Source of the DNA: Sabulitectum sp036743055 | GTDB taxonomy: Bacteria; Fermentibacterota; Fermentibacteria; Fermentibacterales; JCC-6 | Direction: 5' to 3' | NCBI GenBank assembly: GCA_036743055.1 | Contig: DAINQE010000004.1 | Coordinates: forward strand, 17,474-81,473 | Length of the DNA stretch: 64,000 bases | In this document: positions 1 through 7,605 of the stretch, one piece after another | Layout: every line of letters starts with the position of its first letter | Numbering within the stretch: position 1 is the first letter of the stretch | Notes under the pieces: model-generated | Told to the model about the DNA's origin: nothing | Databases searched by the model: none | The model's input: the letters and a program-made list of their open reading frames with translations, nothing else | Made by a program: the position numbers and the translations under genes

Positions 1-161
1 ACAAGCACACCGACGTCACCCTTCCCTACAGCTCCCTGGACTCCATAACCGCCGTTCATCCCGACGGAAGGGAGATCGCCATAATCAGCGGGGGCAGGTT
101 CGTGCTTCCCGGCACTGAACTGCTCAACGAAGCCATTGAGAAGGCCCATACCTACCTCTAG
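1..161 (+). CDS. C-terminal end of an unknown protein (partial)
   Basis: An open frame enters from the left edge (first full codon at base 3) and stops at TAG 159-161, giving 52 residues that end in an alpha-helical stretch (LLNEAIEKAHTYL). A short beta-rich stretch (HPDGREIAIISGGRFVLPG) precedes it. I do not recognise the family. The frame overlaps the TTG start of the next gene by 26 bp, so the two are probably one operon. Codon use matches the neighbours, which supports real coding. Confidence 0.6.
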   Translation, partial: KHTDVTLPYSSLDSITAVHPDGREIAIISGGRFVLPGTELLNEAIEKAHTYL

Positions 162-1056
162 TCTCCTGGGTGGCTGCGGGCTCTGTCCGCGCCTCTGCGG
201 CGCGGACAGGGTCTCCGGCGAGAGGGGCTTCTGCGGAGCCGGGGCGGTCATGGAGGTTGCTTCCGCGGTGATCCACCGTGGAGAGGAGCCCTTCCTCACC
301 GGGGAGAGAGGAGTGGGCAATGTATTCTTCAACCACTGCTCCATGGCCTGCGTCTACTGCCAGAACCACCAGATCAGCCGCCGGGGTGGGGGGACTGAGC
401 ACTCCCCGGAATCCATTTCAGAGATTCTGCTGGGCTTCCAGGAACAGGGGTGCCCCACTGTGGGATTAGTCTCCCCCGGGCATTACCTTCCCATGGCGGC
501 TGAGACCATACAGGCCGCACGGAACACCGGGCTCGAGGTGCCGGTGATCTGGAACTCCAACGGCTACGAGACGGTGGAGCCCCTGAGACTCCTGGAAGGG
601 CTGGTGGACATCTACCTTCCCGACCTGAAGTACCTCACGGAGGAGAGCGCGGCTCTATACTCCGCTGCTCCGGGCTACCCGGAAGCGGCGAAGGCCGCCA
701 TAGAGGAGATGTACAGGCAGACAGGACCCCTGGCGGTGAATGACGGAATCGCCTCGGGAGGCCTGGCGGTGAGACACCTGGTGCTGCCCAACGGCCTGGG
801 GGACACCGAGGAGGTCCTCCGGTTCATAGCCGGGATATCGACTGAGATCCCGGTGAGCCTGATGTCCCAGTACAACCCTGTCTTCAGGGCGGGGGATCAC
901 CCCCTTCTCTCCAGAAGGGTATCTCCCACGGAGTACTGGAGGGCGGTTGACATGGCCCATGATCTGGGCCTTCACCGCACACTGATACAGGATCCGGAAT
1001 CCTCCCCGGACAGCTACCTGCCGGACTTCACCAGGAAGAACGCCTTCAGCGACTGA
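136..1056 (+). CDS. PflX-like radical SAM protein (COG1313 type)
   Basis: This is an uncharacterised radical SAM enzyme related to pyruvate formate-lyase activating proteins. The N-terminus carries a cysteine cluster (CGLCPRLCG, then GFCGAG) typical of COG1313 proteins. The [4Fe-4S]/SAM motif CSMACVYC follows at about residues 68-75 in the context FNHCSMACVYCQN. A TIM-barrel-like body follows with a GLVSPGHYLP segment. The length (306 aa) is normal for the family. The start is taken as TTG 136 because the first ATG (250) would remove the N-terminal cysteines; the exact start is uncertain. The gene overlaps the preceding frame and ends tail-to-tail with thiE, overlapping it by 11 bp. The substrate is unknown. 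Confidence 0.85.
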   Translation: MRRPIPTSSLLGGCGLCPRLCGADRVSGERGFCGAGAVMEVASAVIHRGEEPFLTGERGVGNVFFNHCSMACVYCQNHQISRRGGGTEHSPESISEILLGFQEQGCPTVGLVSPGHYLPMAAETIQAARNTGLEVPVIWNSNGYETVEPLRLLEGLVDIYLPDLKYLTEESAALYSAAPGYPEAAKAAIEEMYRQTGPLAVNDGIASGGLAVRHLVLPNGLGDTEEVLRFIAGISTEIPVSLMSQYNPVFRAGDHPLLSRRVSPTEYWRAVDMAHDLGLHRTLIQDPESSPDSYLPDFTRKNAFSD

Positions 1057-1681
1057 GCACTTTCAGGAAGCTCCGCACCTCTTCCGCAGGATCCGGGGCG
1101 TTCATTATGGCGGTAACAACCGCCACCCCTGAGCATCCGGCAACCATCACTTCTTTGGCGTTGCCTGGTTTTATGCCGCCTATGGCCACCAGGGGGAGGG
1201 AAGATGCTTCTGAGAGCCTCCTCACCATTTCCAGGCCCAGGGGTTCCCCCAGGCCCTTCTTGGTGTCCGTGGGAAATACCAGATTGGCGGCGATGTAGTC
1301 CGCACCGGCCTCCGCCGCAGCCGCGGCTTCTTCAACGGTTCTGGCCGATACCCCTATCACCGCCTCCGGCCCGAGTATCTTCCTGGCTGAGGACGCCGGC
1401 ATGTCGTCCTGCCCCAGGTGCACCCCGTGGGCGCCGGAGGAAAGGGCCACATCGATCCTGTCGTTCACCACGAACCATGCCGAGTACTCGTCGCAGAGCT
1501 TCTTCAGCTCAAGGGCAATGGAGCACATGTTCCAGGTGGAGGCCTCCTTGTCACGGAGCTGCAGGAACCTCACCCCGGCTTCCAGGGCCAAGCGGCAGGT
1601 GGGTATCACACCCCGCCCTCCGTGGAGGACGGGGTCCGTCACCAGATATAGCTTCAGGGCCTCTTGAAGCGGAGGTTTCAC
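1046..1681 (-). CDS. thiE: Thiamine-phosphate synthase ThiE
   Basis: ThiE joins hydroxymethylpyrimidine diphosphate and thiazole phosphate to make thiamine phosphate in the cytoplasm. The 211-residue TIM barrel shows the family landmarks in order: LYLVTD near the N-terminus, FLQLRDKEA (diphosphate-binding Arg/Lys), VVNDRIDVA, GVHLGQDDMP, and a glycine-rich phosphate site VAIGGIKPGN followed by GVAVVTAI. The start overlaps the stop of thiM by 4 bp (ATGA type), so the two are translationally coupled and share the TPP riboswitch in front of thiM. No thiD or thiC lies in the window. Confidence 0.95.
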   Translation of the reverse strand: MKPPLQEALKLYLVTDPVLHGGRGVIPTCRLALEAGVRFLQLRDKEASTWNMCSIALELKKLCDEYSAWFVVNDRIDVALSSGAHGVHLGQDDMPASSARKILGPEAVIGVSARTVEEAAAAAEAGADYIAANLVFPTDTKKGLGEPLGLEMVRRLSEASSLPLVAIGGIKPGNAKEVMVAGCSGVAVVTAIMNAPDPAEEVRSFLKVLSR

Positions 1682-2493
1682 AGGCTGCTCTCCACCCTGG
1701 CGGATGCCTCAATAGTCTCCCCGTTCAGCCCGGCGAGCCTGTCCAGGAACTCCGGCACGAATGATCCCGGGCCCCTGCAGGCCGCAGCTGCCATCTCGCC
1801 GGCTATGTTGTAGCAGGTAATGCCCGCGGCCACAGCCTGGAGCAGCGGGGGACCCGCCGCTGCGAAGCAGGCCGCCGCGGTGGTGGCCCCGCAGCCCGTT
1901 CCAGTAACCCTGCCCATGATGGGGTCTCCATTGAAGACCTTTATCCAGTTTGTACCGTCGGTCACATAATCGGTTTCCCCGCTCACGGCGGTTACTATTC
2001 CTGTTTCCCCGGCGAAGGCCGTGAACACCTCGTGGTGCCCGTCGGCGGTTGCCAGGGAATCAACCCCCCTCACGGAACCGGAGCTGCCGGCCAGCGAGAG
2101 TATCTCACCGGCGTTGCCCCTTACAACGGATATCTTCAGCTCGTTCAGCAGGGTATTCACCGCGTTGGTGCGCAGCATGGTTGCACCGGCCCCCACCGGG
2201 TCCAGGACCACGGGAATGCCCTTTTCATTGGCTGCCTGCCCTGCGGCCACCATGCTCTTCAGAAGGTCCGGTGTTATGGTGCCTATGTTCAGCACCAGTG
2301 CGCCGGCGAACCCTGCCATCTGCGGCGATTCCGCCACCGACGGGGCCATAACCGGAGCGGCCCCCATGGCCAGGGTGATGTTGGCGGTGAAGTTGGTAAC
2401 CACCGAGTTGGTGATGTGATGGATCATCGGGTGCATGGCCCGTACCCGGGCCTCCGCCGCCGCGGCGGCCTTCGCGTCGAAAACAGTGCTCAT
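1678..2493 (-). CDS. thiM: Hydroxyethylthiazole kinase ThiM
   Basis: ThiM phosphorylates salvaged 4-methyl-5-(2-hydroxyethyl)thiazole for thiamine synthesis. At 271 aa it has the usual length. It shows MHPMIHHITNSVV at the N-terminus, the VLDPVGAGAT segment, VRGNAGEI, and the ribokinase-like anion hole GRVTGTGCGATTAA with the catalytic cysteine region near residue 200. I chose ATG 2493 over an in-frame upstream start at 2601 because AAGGA lies 5-9 nt upstream and the upstream stretch is occupied by a TPP riboswitch. With thiE this is a salvage module rather than a full de novo pathway. Confidence 0.95.
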   Translation of the reverse strand: MSTVFDAKAAAAAEARVRAMHPMIHHITNSVVTNFTANITLAMGAAPVMAPSVAESPQMAGFAGALVLNIGTITPDLLKSMVAAGQAANEKGIPVVLDPVGAGATMLRTNAVNTLLNELKISVVRGNAGEILSLAGSSGSVRGVDSLATADGHHEVFTAFAGETGIVTAVSGETDYVTDGTNWIKVFNGDPIMGRVTGTGCGATTAAACFAAAGPPLLQAVAAGITCYNIAGEMAAAACRGPGSFVPEFLDRLAGLNGETIEASARVESSL

Positions 2494-2497
2494 GGAT

Positions 2498-2561
2498 TTC
2501 CTTCCGCAGTTCGACTGATCAAGTTCCAGGGGTATGATCTCAGGCGTATAGCCACCCCCAA
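2498..2561 (-). promoter_or_regulatory. TPP riboswitch (THI element) of thiM-thiE
   Basis: Read on the minus strand, this leader contains the conserved parts of a thiamine pyrophosphate aptamer in order. GGGGTGG is followed by a short GGC/GCC arm, then CCTGAGA, then ACCCC (which pairs back to GGGGT). GAACTTGATC comes next, then a small CAGT-CGA-ACTG hairpin and the closing GCGGAAGGAA. The last block also contains the thiM Shine-Dalgarno sequence, 5 nt from ATG 2493. Control is therefore likely by hiding the ribosome site when TPP binds (inference). No terminator hairpin sits between the aptamer and the gene. Confidence 0.9.
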
Positions 2562-2572
2562 CCCACGGGGCA

Positions 2573-2601
2573 AAACTGGCCCATGCCCGGGCTGCTGTCA
2601 A
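2573..2601 (-). promoter_or_regulatory. Candidate sigma-70-type promoter of thiM-thiE
   Basis: A perfect -35 TTGACA (2596-2601) is followed 17 bp later by a weak -10 CAGTTT (2573-2578). The predicted start near 2566 falls just ahead of the TPP aptamer, which is the position expected for a riboswitch transcript. The poor -10 lowers confidence. Confidence 0.45.
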
Positions 2602-2610
2602 TGCCGGGTT

Positions 2611-3009
2611 CTACCAGATCGTCCTTAAATAGGGATAGTTCAACAGCCTGGAATCGGCGGTTAAAAGCGCAGCGCCTGTGGTTCTAGCGGTTGCGGCTAT
2701 GATCTGGTCCGCCGGGTCCGTAACCGGGCAATCCGGAAGACTGATGGATTCGCAGGCCGTTTCAGGTGTAATGGGAACCGTCTCAAGCCCTGGCATGCAC
2801 AGGGCTTCCGTTATCCATTCACCTGGGGAGCAGGTTATCATGAGACGTTTCTTCTCAACCAGCTTGCAGAACTCCCAGATCGAGATAGTGGAAAGCAGCA
2901 GCCTGTGATGCGGACCGTTGCTTTGAAGCACATCCAGGGAGCTGTATGAAAGCCTTTCCGGTTTCGCCGCCCACCAGATCCACACATGGGTGTCCAGCAG
3001 GAAGGTCAC
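2611..3009 (-). CDS. PIN-domain toxin (VapC-like RNase)
   Basis: This 132-residue PIN-domain protein is likely the ribonuclease toxin of a type II toxin-antitoxin pair. It shows the N-terminal acidic motif FLLDTHVWIW (Asp at residue 6), the SIWEFCKL segment with the second acid, and the C-terminal DPADQIIAATA and LLTADSRLL segments with further metal-binding aspartates. All the acids expected for a Mg-dependent active site are present. The start overlaps the stop of the antitoxin gene by 4 bp, the standard arrangement for coupled synthesis. The target RNA is unknown. Confidence 0.9.
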   Translation of the reverse strand: MTFLLDTHVWIWWAAKPERLSYSSLDVLQSNGPHHRLLLSTISIWEFCKLVEKKRLMITCSPGEWITEALCMPGLETVPITPETACESISLPDCPVTDPADQIIAATARTTGAALLTADSRLLNYPYLRTIW

Positions 3010-3233
3010 CTTAGGGACTCCCAGTCTTCCTCGGCGGCGGGGGAGACGATGTCCCCTTCGTATATGATGGTTTCCGCAAGCATCCCCGGCTCACGGGCTT
3101 CAGCAGTATACGGAACTACCTTTGCCAGGGGCCTGCCCCTCTTCGTTACCAGAACAGGCTCCCTGCTCCTGCTTACCTCCGCAAGGACCCGCAGGGCATG
3201 CGCCTTGAAGTCGGTTACGGTCATGGTCTTCAT
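3006..3233 (-). CDS. Phd/YefM-family antitoxin
   Basis: This 75-residue protein begins with TVTDFKAHALRVL and has the EPVLVTKRGRPLAKVVPY stretch typical of Phd/YefM antitoxins. That N-terminal fold dimerises, binds the operon promoter and presents a C-terminal tail to the toxin. The tail here is acidic and tryptophan-containing (EEDWESLR). It precedes and overlaps the PIN toxin gene. The promoter in front contains two direct repeats that could be its operator. AGGTGC lies just upstream of the ATG with the core AGG 5 nt away. Confidence 0.9.
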   Translation of the reverse strand: MKTMTVTDFKAHALRVLAEVSRSREPVLVTKRGRPLAKVVPYTAEAREPGMLAETIIYEGDIVSPAAEEDWESLR

Positions 3234-3247
3234 TGCACCTCCGTTAA

Positions 3248-3276
3248 AATATGGTCATTTGAAATGGTCATGTAAA
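3248..3276 (-). promoter_or_regulatory. Toxin-antitoxin promoter with two operator-like direct repeats
   Basis: On the minus strand a -35 TTTACA (3271-3276) and a -10 CATATT (3248-3253) are separated by 17 bp. Two identical 8-bp direct repeats, ATGGTCAT on the plus strand at 3251-3258 and 3264-3271, fill the spacer with a 13-bp period. This is where a Phd-type antitoxin would sit to repress its own promoter (inference). Confidence 0.55.
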
Positions 3277-3358
3277 CAACCTGAATGAAGTGACTTCCAG
3301 GGGGAGGCGGGTTATCTTCTCCACTTACCATCAGATAATGGAAGAAGCAGGCTGAACT

Positions 3359-5737
3359 ATGCTGACATTAATGGCCGCTGCGGTCCTTGCGCTTCCCGGG
3401 CCGGTGGAGAGCGCCGCCGGGCTGATACTGGAGCAGGGGGAAATGACCCCTGAAGAGATGAACTTCGACAGGCACTGGGCAACCGGAGTGGAGCTGGCGG
3501 ACAGCACCGTGGTGAGGTGCCTGCAGGATGTATGGGCGCTGCCTGCCGCGGCGGACTCCGTGTTCGGTTCAGCGGTCATGCTCTGCGGAATGGAACCGGT
3601 GCCCGGAGGAATGGATTCCCTTCTGGCAGTCATGGAGGATCTCAGAGCGGAATACATGGCGGCGCTGGACACCCTGTACTGCGCCGACTCCCTGGCCCTG
3701 GCCTGCGGGGGCATGTGGGCGCGGGACGATTCCACGGGAACCCCGGGGGAATGGGGGCTCATCTATTCCTCCAGGGGCCTTGCGATACCCATGGAGCAGG
3801 ACGACTTCGAGGTGGAACTGGACGAGTTCACGAGGCTGCTCACAAGATGGAGACCCGTGGAGAACCCTCCGCCTGAACTGATCACAGGTCTTGTCATGGG
3901 GATTCAGAGGGACGGCTCCTACGGTTCCAGGCTTGCCCCCGGAGTTGAGGGGTGGGTGCACGGATACTCCCTGGACACCCCGGTCACATGGGTAGTGGGA
4001 GCCAGGGGCCGGAATGTCTACACAGATGAGGTGCACTACGATCTGATCATCGACCACGGAGGGGACGACCTGTACCTCTGCGGTGCCGACGGCATCGGGA
4101 TAACAGACTCCCCGGTTTCCATAATAGCCGACCTCGGGGGGAACGACACTTATCGCAGCCAGTCCCCTGTATCCCAGGGAGCGGGTTTCATGGGCTATGG
4201 CGCCCTTGTGGACCTTTCCGGCAGCGACACCTACACAGGCTCTTCCATGAGCCAGGGCTCCGCGGTGATGGGGGGAGCCCTCTTCGCCGATCTGGACGGG
4301 GACGACGCCCAGACAGCTGATGTGCACTCCCAGGGAGCCGCCACCCTGGGCACGGCTTTTTTCATCGACCTGGCGGGAAACGATTTCAGAAGGGTGTCCT
4401 CCTACGGCCAGGGGTTCGGAGGCCCCGGCGGACGGGGCAGCCTCATCGACGGCGGGGGCCACGATACCTACATGGCTGGCTTTTCCTACCCCCATGAGCC
4501 TCTTCTTCCTGACGACCACCTGGCAATGGCCCAGGGGTTCGGTACCGGACTGCGCCCCTTCTGCGCCGGCGGGGTGGGCGCCCTCTGCGACCTGGGGACC
4601 GGCAACGATACATACAGGGCCGAGGTCTTCGGACAGGGGGCTGCTTACTTCTACTCCCTGGGTGTCCTGTATGACGCCGGGGGGCAGGATGTGTACTCCG
4701 CCGCCCAGTACGCCCAGGGTTCCGGGATTCACCTGGCCTCGGGAATACTGGTGGATGCCCGGGGGGACGACCAGTACACAAGCCGCCGCGGCCCCTCCCA
4801 GGGCGCGGCCCACGACCTCTCAACAGGTTTCCTTCTGGACATGGAAGGCGAGGACTGCTTCGCCACCGACGGCGGCCAGGGTCTTGCCCTCACCAACTCC
4901 GCGGCGGTGTTCGCCGATCTGGCGGGTTCGGACCTTTTCGCCCTCAGGGGCCTGGGACAGGGCGAATCCCGGTGGGCCAGGGGTTCCGCCGGCTCGGCCC
5001 TCTTCATGGACATGGCCGACGAGGACTTCTACCTGGGGGCCGGTTCCGGCGATTCGCTCTGGGTTAGGGAGTGGTCGGCAGGTGCGGATCTGCCGGGAGT
5101 CTCTCCGGTTCCGGGGGAGGAGATAGCCGATATCGGCAACCCGGAGGAGCTGGAAATGGATTCCCTTTTCAAAGTTGCCTCCGAATGGGGTGTCTCCGGG
5201 AACAGCGACAGGGTACTTGCCCACCGGGAGGAGCTTGCATCCCGTGGCAGCGCCGCGGTGGACTACATACTGGAAGAGCATCTGGACTCATGGGACGGCC
5301 TGGAGCACAGGGCCGTAAAGGCGGTATTTACAGCTAATTCGGAATACGCGGTCCAGAGGCTGGCCGGCCTGCTGGAGGACAGCCTTTCCCCGGGGGAGCT
5401 GGGAAACGTTATCCAGTGGCTGGGCGAGACCGGCGGCGAGGAGGCTAGGCAAGTGCTGGAGAGCATGCTTACCGACTCCCTCTCAACAGGGCTTACCATT
5501 ACCCTCATAAGGACCTTGGGAGAAATAGGGAACATGGAAAGCCTTCCTCTGATAGAGCCATTCGCAGGGGACGCCGGCGAAAGGGTAAGGAGGCAAACCG
5601 CCGTGTCCCTGGGCGAGTTCGGCGAGCAGGCCCTGCCGGCGCTGGAGACACTGGTGAATGATCCGTCCCTGGCGGTACGCTCCGCCGCACGGGCTTCCAT
5701 TGATGGAATAGAGGGAAGCGAACAGGGGTATCAGTAA
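3359..5737 (+). CDS. Secreted QG-repeat protein with C-terminal HEAT repeats
   Basis: This 792-residue protein starts with a short signal-peptide-like segment (LMAAAVLALPGPVESAAG). Residues about 220-560 are built from roughly ten imperfect repeats of 20-40 residues. Each repeat begins [SAG]QG, has a glycine-rich middle, and ends (L/F)xDxxGxDxY, for example SQGAGFMGYGALVDLSGSDT. The GxDxY endings resemble the acidic turns of RTX or beta-roll proteins, so a Ca-binding beta-solenoid is possible (inference). Residues about 610-790 are helical HEAT/PBS-lyase-like repeats (AVSLGEFGEQALPALETL). I know of no assigned function. It stands alone, upstream of the Fn3 lipoprotein gene, which has its own promoter. 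Confidence 0.85.
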   Translation: MLTLMAAAVLALPGPVESAAGLILEQGEMTPEEMNFDRHWATGVELADSTVVRCLQDVWALPAAADSVFGSAVMLCGMEPVPGGMDSLLAVMEDLRAEYMAALDTLYCADSLALACGGMWARDDSTGTPGEWGLIYSSRGLAIPMEQDDFEVELDEFTRLLTRWRPVENPPPELITGLVMGIQRDGSYGSRLAPGVEGWVHGYSLDTPVTWVVGARGRNVYTDEVHYDLIIDHGGDDLYLCGADGIGITDSPVSIIADLGGNDTYRSQSPVSQGAGFMGYGALVDLSGSDTYTGSSMSQGSAVMGGALFADLDGDDAQTADVHSQGAATLGTAFFIDLAGNDFRRVSSYGQGFGGPGGRGSLIDGGGHDTYMAGFSYPHEPLLPDDHLAMAQGFGTGLRPFCAGGVGALCDLGTGNDTYRAEVFGQGAAYFYSLGVLYDAGGQDVYSAAQYAQGSGIHLASGILVDARGDDQYTSRRGPSQGAAHDLSTGFLLDMEGEDCFATDGGQGLALTNSAAVFADLAGSDLFALRGLGQGESRWARGSAGSALFMDMADEDFYLGAGSGDSLWVREWSAGADLPGVSPVPGEEIADIGNPEELEMDSLFKVASEWGVSGNSDRVLAHREELASRGSAAVDYILEEHLDSWDGLEHRAVKAVFTANSEYAVQRLAGLLEDSLSPGELGNVIQWLGETGGEEARQVLESMLTDSLSTGLTITLIRTLGEIGNMESLPLIEPFAGDAGERVRRQTAVSLGEFGEQALPALETLVNDPSLAVRSAARASIDGIEGSEQGYQ

Positions 5738-5749
5738 AACTCGGGGGGT

Positions 5750-5778
5750 TTGACACCATTGGCTCTTGGAGCTATTTT
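5750..5778 (+). promoter_or_regulatory. Sigma-70-type promoter of the Fn3 lipoprotein gene
   Basis: A perfect -35 TTGACA (5750-5755) and a -10 TATTTT (5773-5778) are separated by exactly 17 bp, 58 bp ahead of the start codon at 5836. The paralogous lipoprotein gene near 52.5 kb has the same type of -35. Confidence 0.65.
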
Positions 5779-5835
5779 GCCTAGGCGAAGGGCAAGACTC
5801 TTCGAGAAGAAGAAACGAAAGTGAGGAGAGATTCT

Positions 5836-6663
5836 ATGAAGAAACTCGGTATTCTTTTCATGGCAGTCATGATCGCTGCCATCGCCGGCTGCGCAGGCGA
5901 CGACTCCACCGGAGAGGGCGGAACCCTTACCACAGTGCAGGGTCTTGAGATCGACGACACAAGCACAGGCAGAACCGTTGTGCTTGTCTGGAACGGCATC
6001 TCCGACGACATCGACGGCTACGAGATCTACTTCAAGGCCGATGGCACCGGCAGCTGGGTGGTAGGCGGAACCTCCACCACCACAACCTTCACCCACAACG
6101 CCACCGTGGCCGGCACCTACGCCGTAAGGGCCTACAAGGGAGACAACTACTCCGAGAACTACTCCAACGAAGTCTCCACCATGCCCAACATCATTAACGT
6201 GACCTACACGATCTACGACAACTACGCTCCCGCCGACTACCACAGCGGCTTCATATTCGGCGCCACCTCTGGTCAGACCGGCTTTGCCAGCCAGACTGGC
6301 TTCGTTCAGGACATTTATGCTTATGACGAAGTTCAGGATCCTAACAGGATCTGGCTTTACAGCGGCAACTTCGGCCAGTTCGGAAACGGCAACCAGAGCT
6401 ACTTCCAGACACCTGCCAGCGGCGTCTATGGCAACTGCGATCCCAACGGCCAGTGGTACGGTACAAGCTATGAACTCTACACTTCGGATAGTGTTGTTTT
6501 CGTAGAACTTCCGTATGCAACTGGTCCCAGTGCTTACGCCAAGATGTATGGTCTGTCCATTGCTCCGGAAGGCACTTCAGCCAATGGAACAGAGGTCAGC
6601 TTCATGTACGAGTACCAGTCCAACGACCTTGGGCTTACGCTTTTCACCAGCAACGCCAACTAG
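5836..6663 (+). CDS. Lipoprotein with fibronectin type III-like domain
   Basis: This 275-residue protein has a lipoprotein signal ending in AAIAGC, so it is probably anchored in a membrane facing the periplasm or cell surface. One Fn3-like beta-sandwich follows (residues about 32-118: VVLVWNGISDDIDGYEIYF ... YAVRAYKGDN). After it comes a Tyr/Gly/Asn-rich domain of unknown fold with few charged residues. ATG 5836 is preferred over GTG 5821 because GAGGAGAG precedes it at good spacing. A paralogue with the same layout lies at 51691-52485. A strong hairpin follows the stop, so the gene is probably transcribed alone. Confidence 0.85.
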   Translation: MKKLGILFMAVMIAAIAGCAGDDSTGEGGTLTTVQGLEIDDTSTGRTVVLVWNGISDDIDGYEIYFKADGTGSWVVGGTSTTTTFTHNATVAGTYAVRAYKGDNYSENYSNEVSTMPNIINVTYTIYDNYAPADYHSGFIFGATSGQTGFASQTGFVQDIYAYDEVQDPNRIWLYSGNFGQFGNGNQSYFQTPASGVYGNCDPNGQWYGTSYELYTSDSVVFVELPYATGPSAYAKMYGLSIAPEGTSANGTEVSFMYEYQSNDLGLTLFTSNAN

Positions 6664-6680
6664 CAGTTTCCGGTGATTCG

Positions 6681-6713
6681 AGAGAGGGGGAGGGAAAACC
6701 CTCCTCCTCTTTC
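6681..6713 (+). terminator. Rho-independent terminator
   Basis: A G/C-rich hairpin (GAGGGGGAGGG, loop AAAA, CCCTCCTCCTC) begins about 20 nt after the lipoprotein stop and runs into TTTCGTT. The T-run is short, but the stem is strong. Confidence 0.7.
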
Positions 6714-6736
6714 GTTAAAAGCCACGGGAGGAACCC

Positions 6737-7546
6737 ATGACCGCATTACTGTTGAGTTTGCTTCTTGCCGCCCCTGGAACCGGGGTAAAGCAGGGAGGGC
6801 TTCCTCCCATGCTGATCAACCCTGACGCATATTCCGGTACCTCTTCCGGGGGGCTTCCGTCGAACCTGGGTTCTGTTATGGACCAGGTGCTGGCCCTTCC
6901 AGGTGCTACCTTCGGCCTGGGGGTTGTGGATTTCAATACAGGTGAGAGGATGACCAGGAACGGTGCTAGGAGGTTTTTTATAGATACTCCCGATATTATC
7001 AACGCCGTGGTATGCGTGAGCAGGCATGAATCAGGAGAGTTCCCACTCGATACGCTTATTGCAAGGGATGAACAGCTCTGGCACATTGCCAGAAGAGGTC
7101 AGCAGGGAGCTAGAGAGTCGACGCAAGCTCTTCGTTTCTATATGGGGGGGCCTGAGGTTCTCAATAACTGGCTCGTTGAAGAAGGGTACACATCATCCTT
7201 TTTCCCCGGCGTTCAGCTGGACTGGGAAGGAGCACCGGAAGTGGCGGCAAGCTACACCACGGTGAACGACTGCCTGGATTTCATGGAGATAGTATACGAA
7301 GCACTGGGGGAACTCCCGGTGCGCAGGATGACCTCCAACCCGCCCCTTTCCACCGACCTTGAGCTTGCCCTGGGTGACGAAAACATAGTTTACGGCTGGA
7401 TCAGTGGACGCGGTGACACAAGAAGCATCAACCTGATCGTTTCCACCCCCGAAGGGGAGAAATACGGCGTATGCGTTCTGACCAACGACCTCTGCTGCGC
7501 CGCCAAAGCGGATCTGGGCTTCACAAGGATCTGGGAAGCCCTGTAG
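6737..7546 (+). CDS. Beta-lactamase-fold protein lacking catalytic residues
   Basis: This 269-residue secreted protein (signal MTALLLSLLLAAPG) has the overall plan of the class A beta-lactamase/serine hydrolase family. It has an N-terminal strand with FGLGVVDFNTGERM, a helix where the SxxK nucleophile should be, a central helical region with GGPEVLNNWL, and C-terminal strands (INLIVSTPEGEKYGVCVLTN). At the nucleophile position the sequence reads FFIDTPDIINAVV: the serine is replaced by threonine or aspartate and the lysine by isoleucine. No KTG box is visible. It is probably a non-enzymatic binding or scaffold protein (inference). The fold assignment rests on pattern recognition only. Confidence 0.6.
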   Translation: MTALLLSLLLAAPGTGVKQGGLPPMLINPDAYSGTSSGGLPSNLGSVMDQVLALPGATFGLGVVDFNTGERMTRNGARRFFIDTPDIINAVVCVSRHESGEFPLDTLIARDEQLWHIARRGQQGARESTQALRFYMGGPEVLNNWLVEEGYTSSFFPGVQLDWEGAPEVAASYTTVNDCLDFMEIVYEALGELPVRRMTSNPPLSTDLELALGDENIVYGWISGRGDTRSINLIVSTPEGEKYGVCVLTNDLCCAAKADLGFTRIWEAL

Positions 7547-7563
7547 GTTCCGTTATGCTTATT

Positions 7564-7592
7564 GCCCCGGGGGCCTTCCTCCGGGGCTTTTT
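7564..7592 (+). terminator. Rho-independent terminator
   Basis: A hairpin with arms GCCCCGG (7564-7570) and CCGGGGC (7581-7587), extendable by G/C pairs inside, is followed at once by TTTTT. It lies 18 bp after the preceding stop codon. Confidence 0.85.
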
Positions 7593-7605
7593 CTTTATCC
7601 GGTCA

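Noticed and set aside
2494..2601. N-terminal extension of thiM starting at 2601
   Set aside because: The stretch is the TPP riboswitch and its transcription start; ATG 2493 has a well-placed ribosome site and gives the normal ThiM length.
3569..4813. Long antisense reading frame opposite the QG-repeat gene
   Set aside because: High G+C and biased codons create long shadow frames; it has no ribosome site, no domain and low-complexity sequence.
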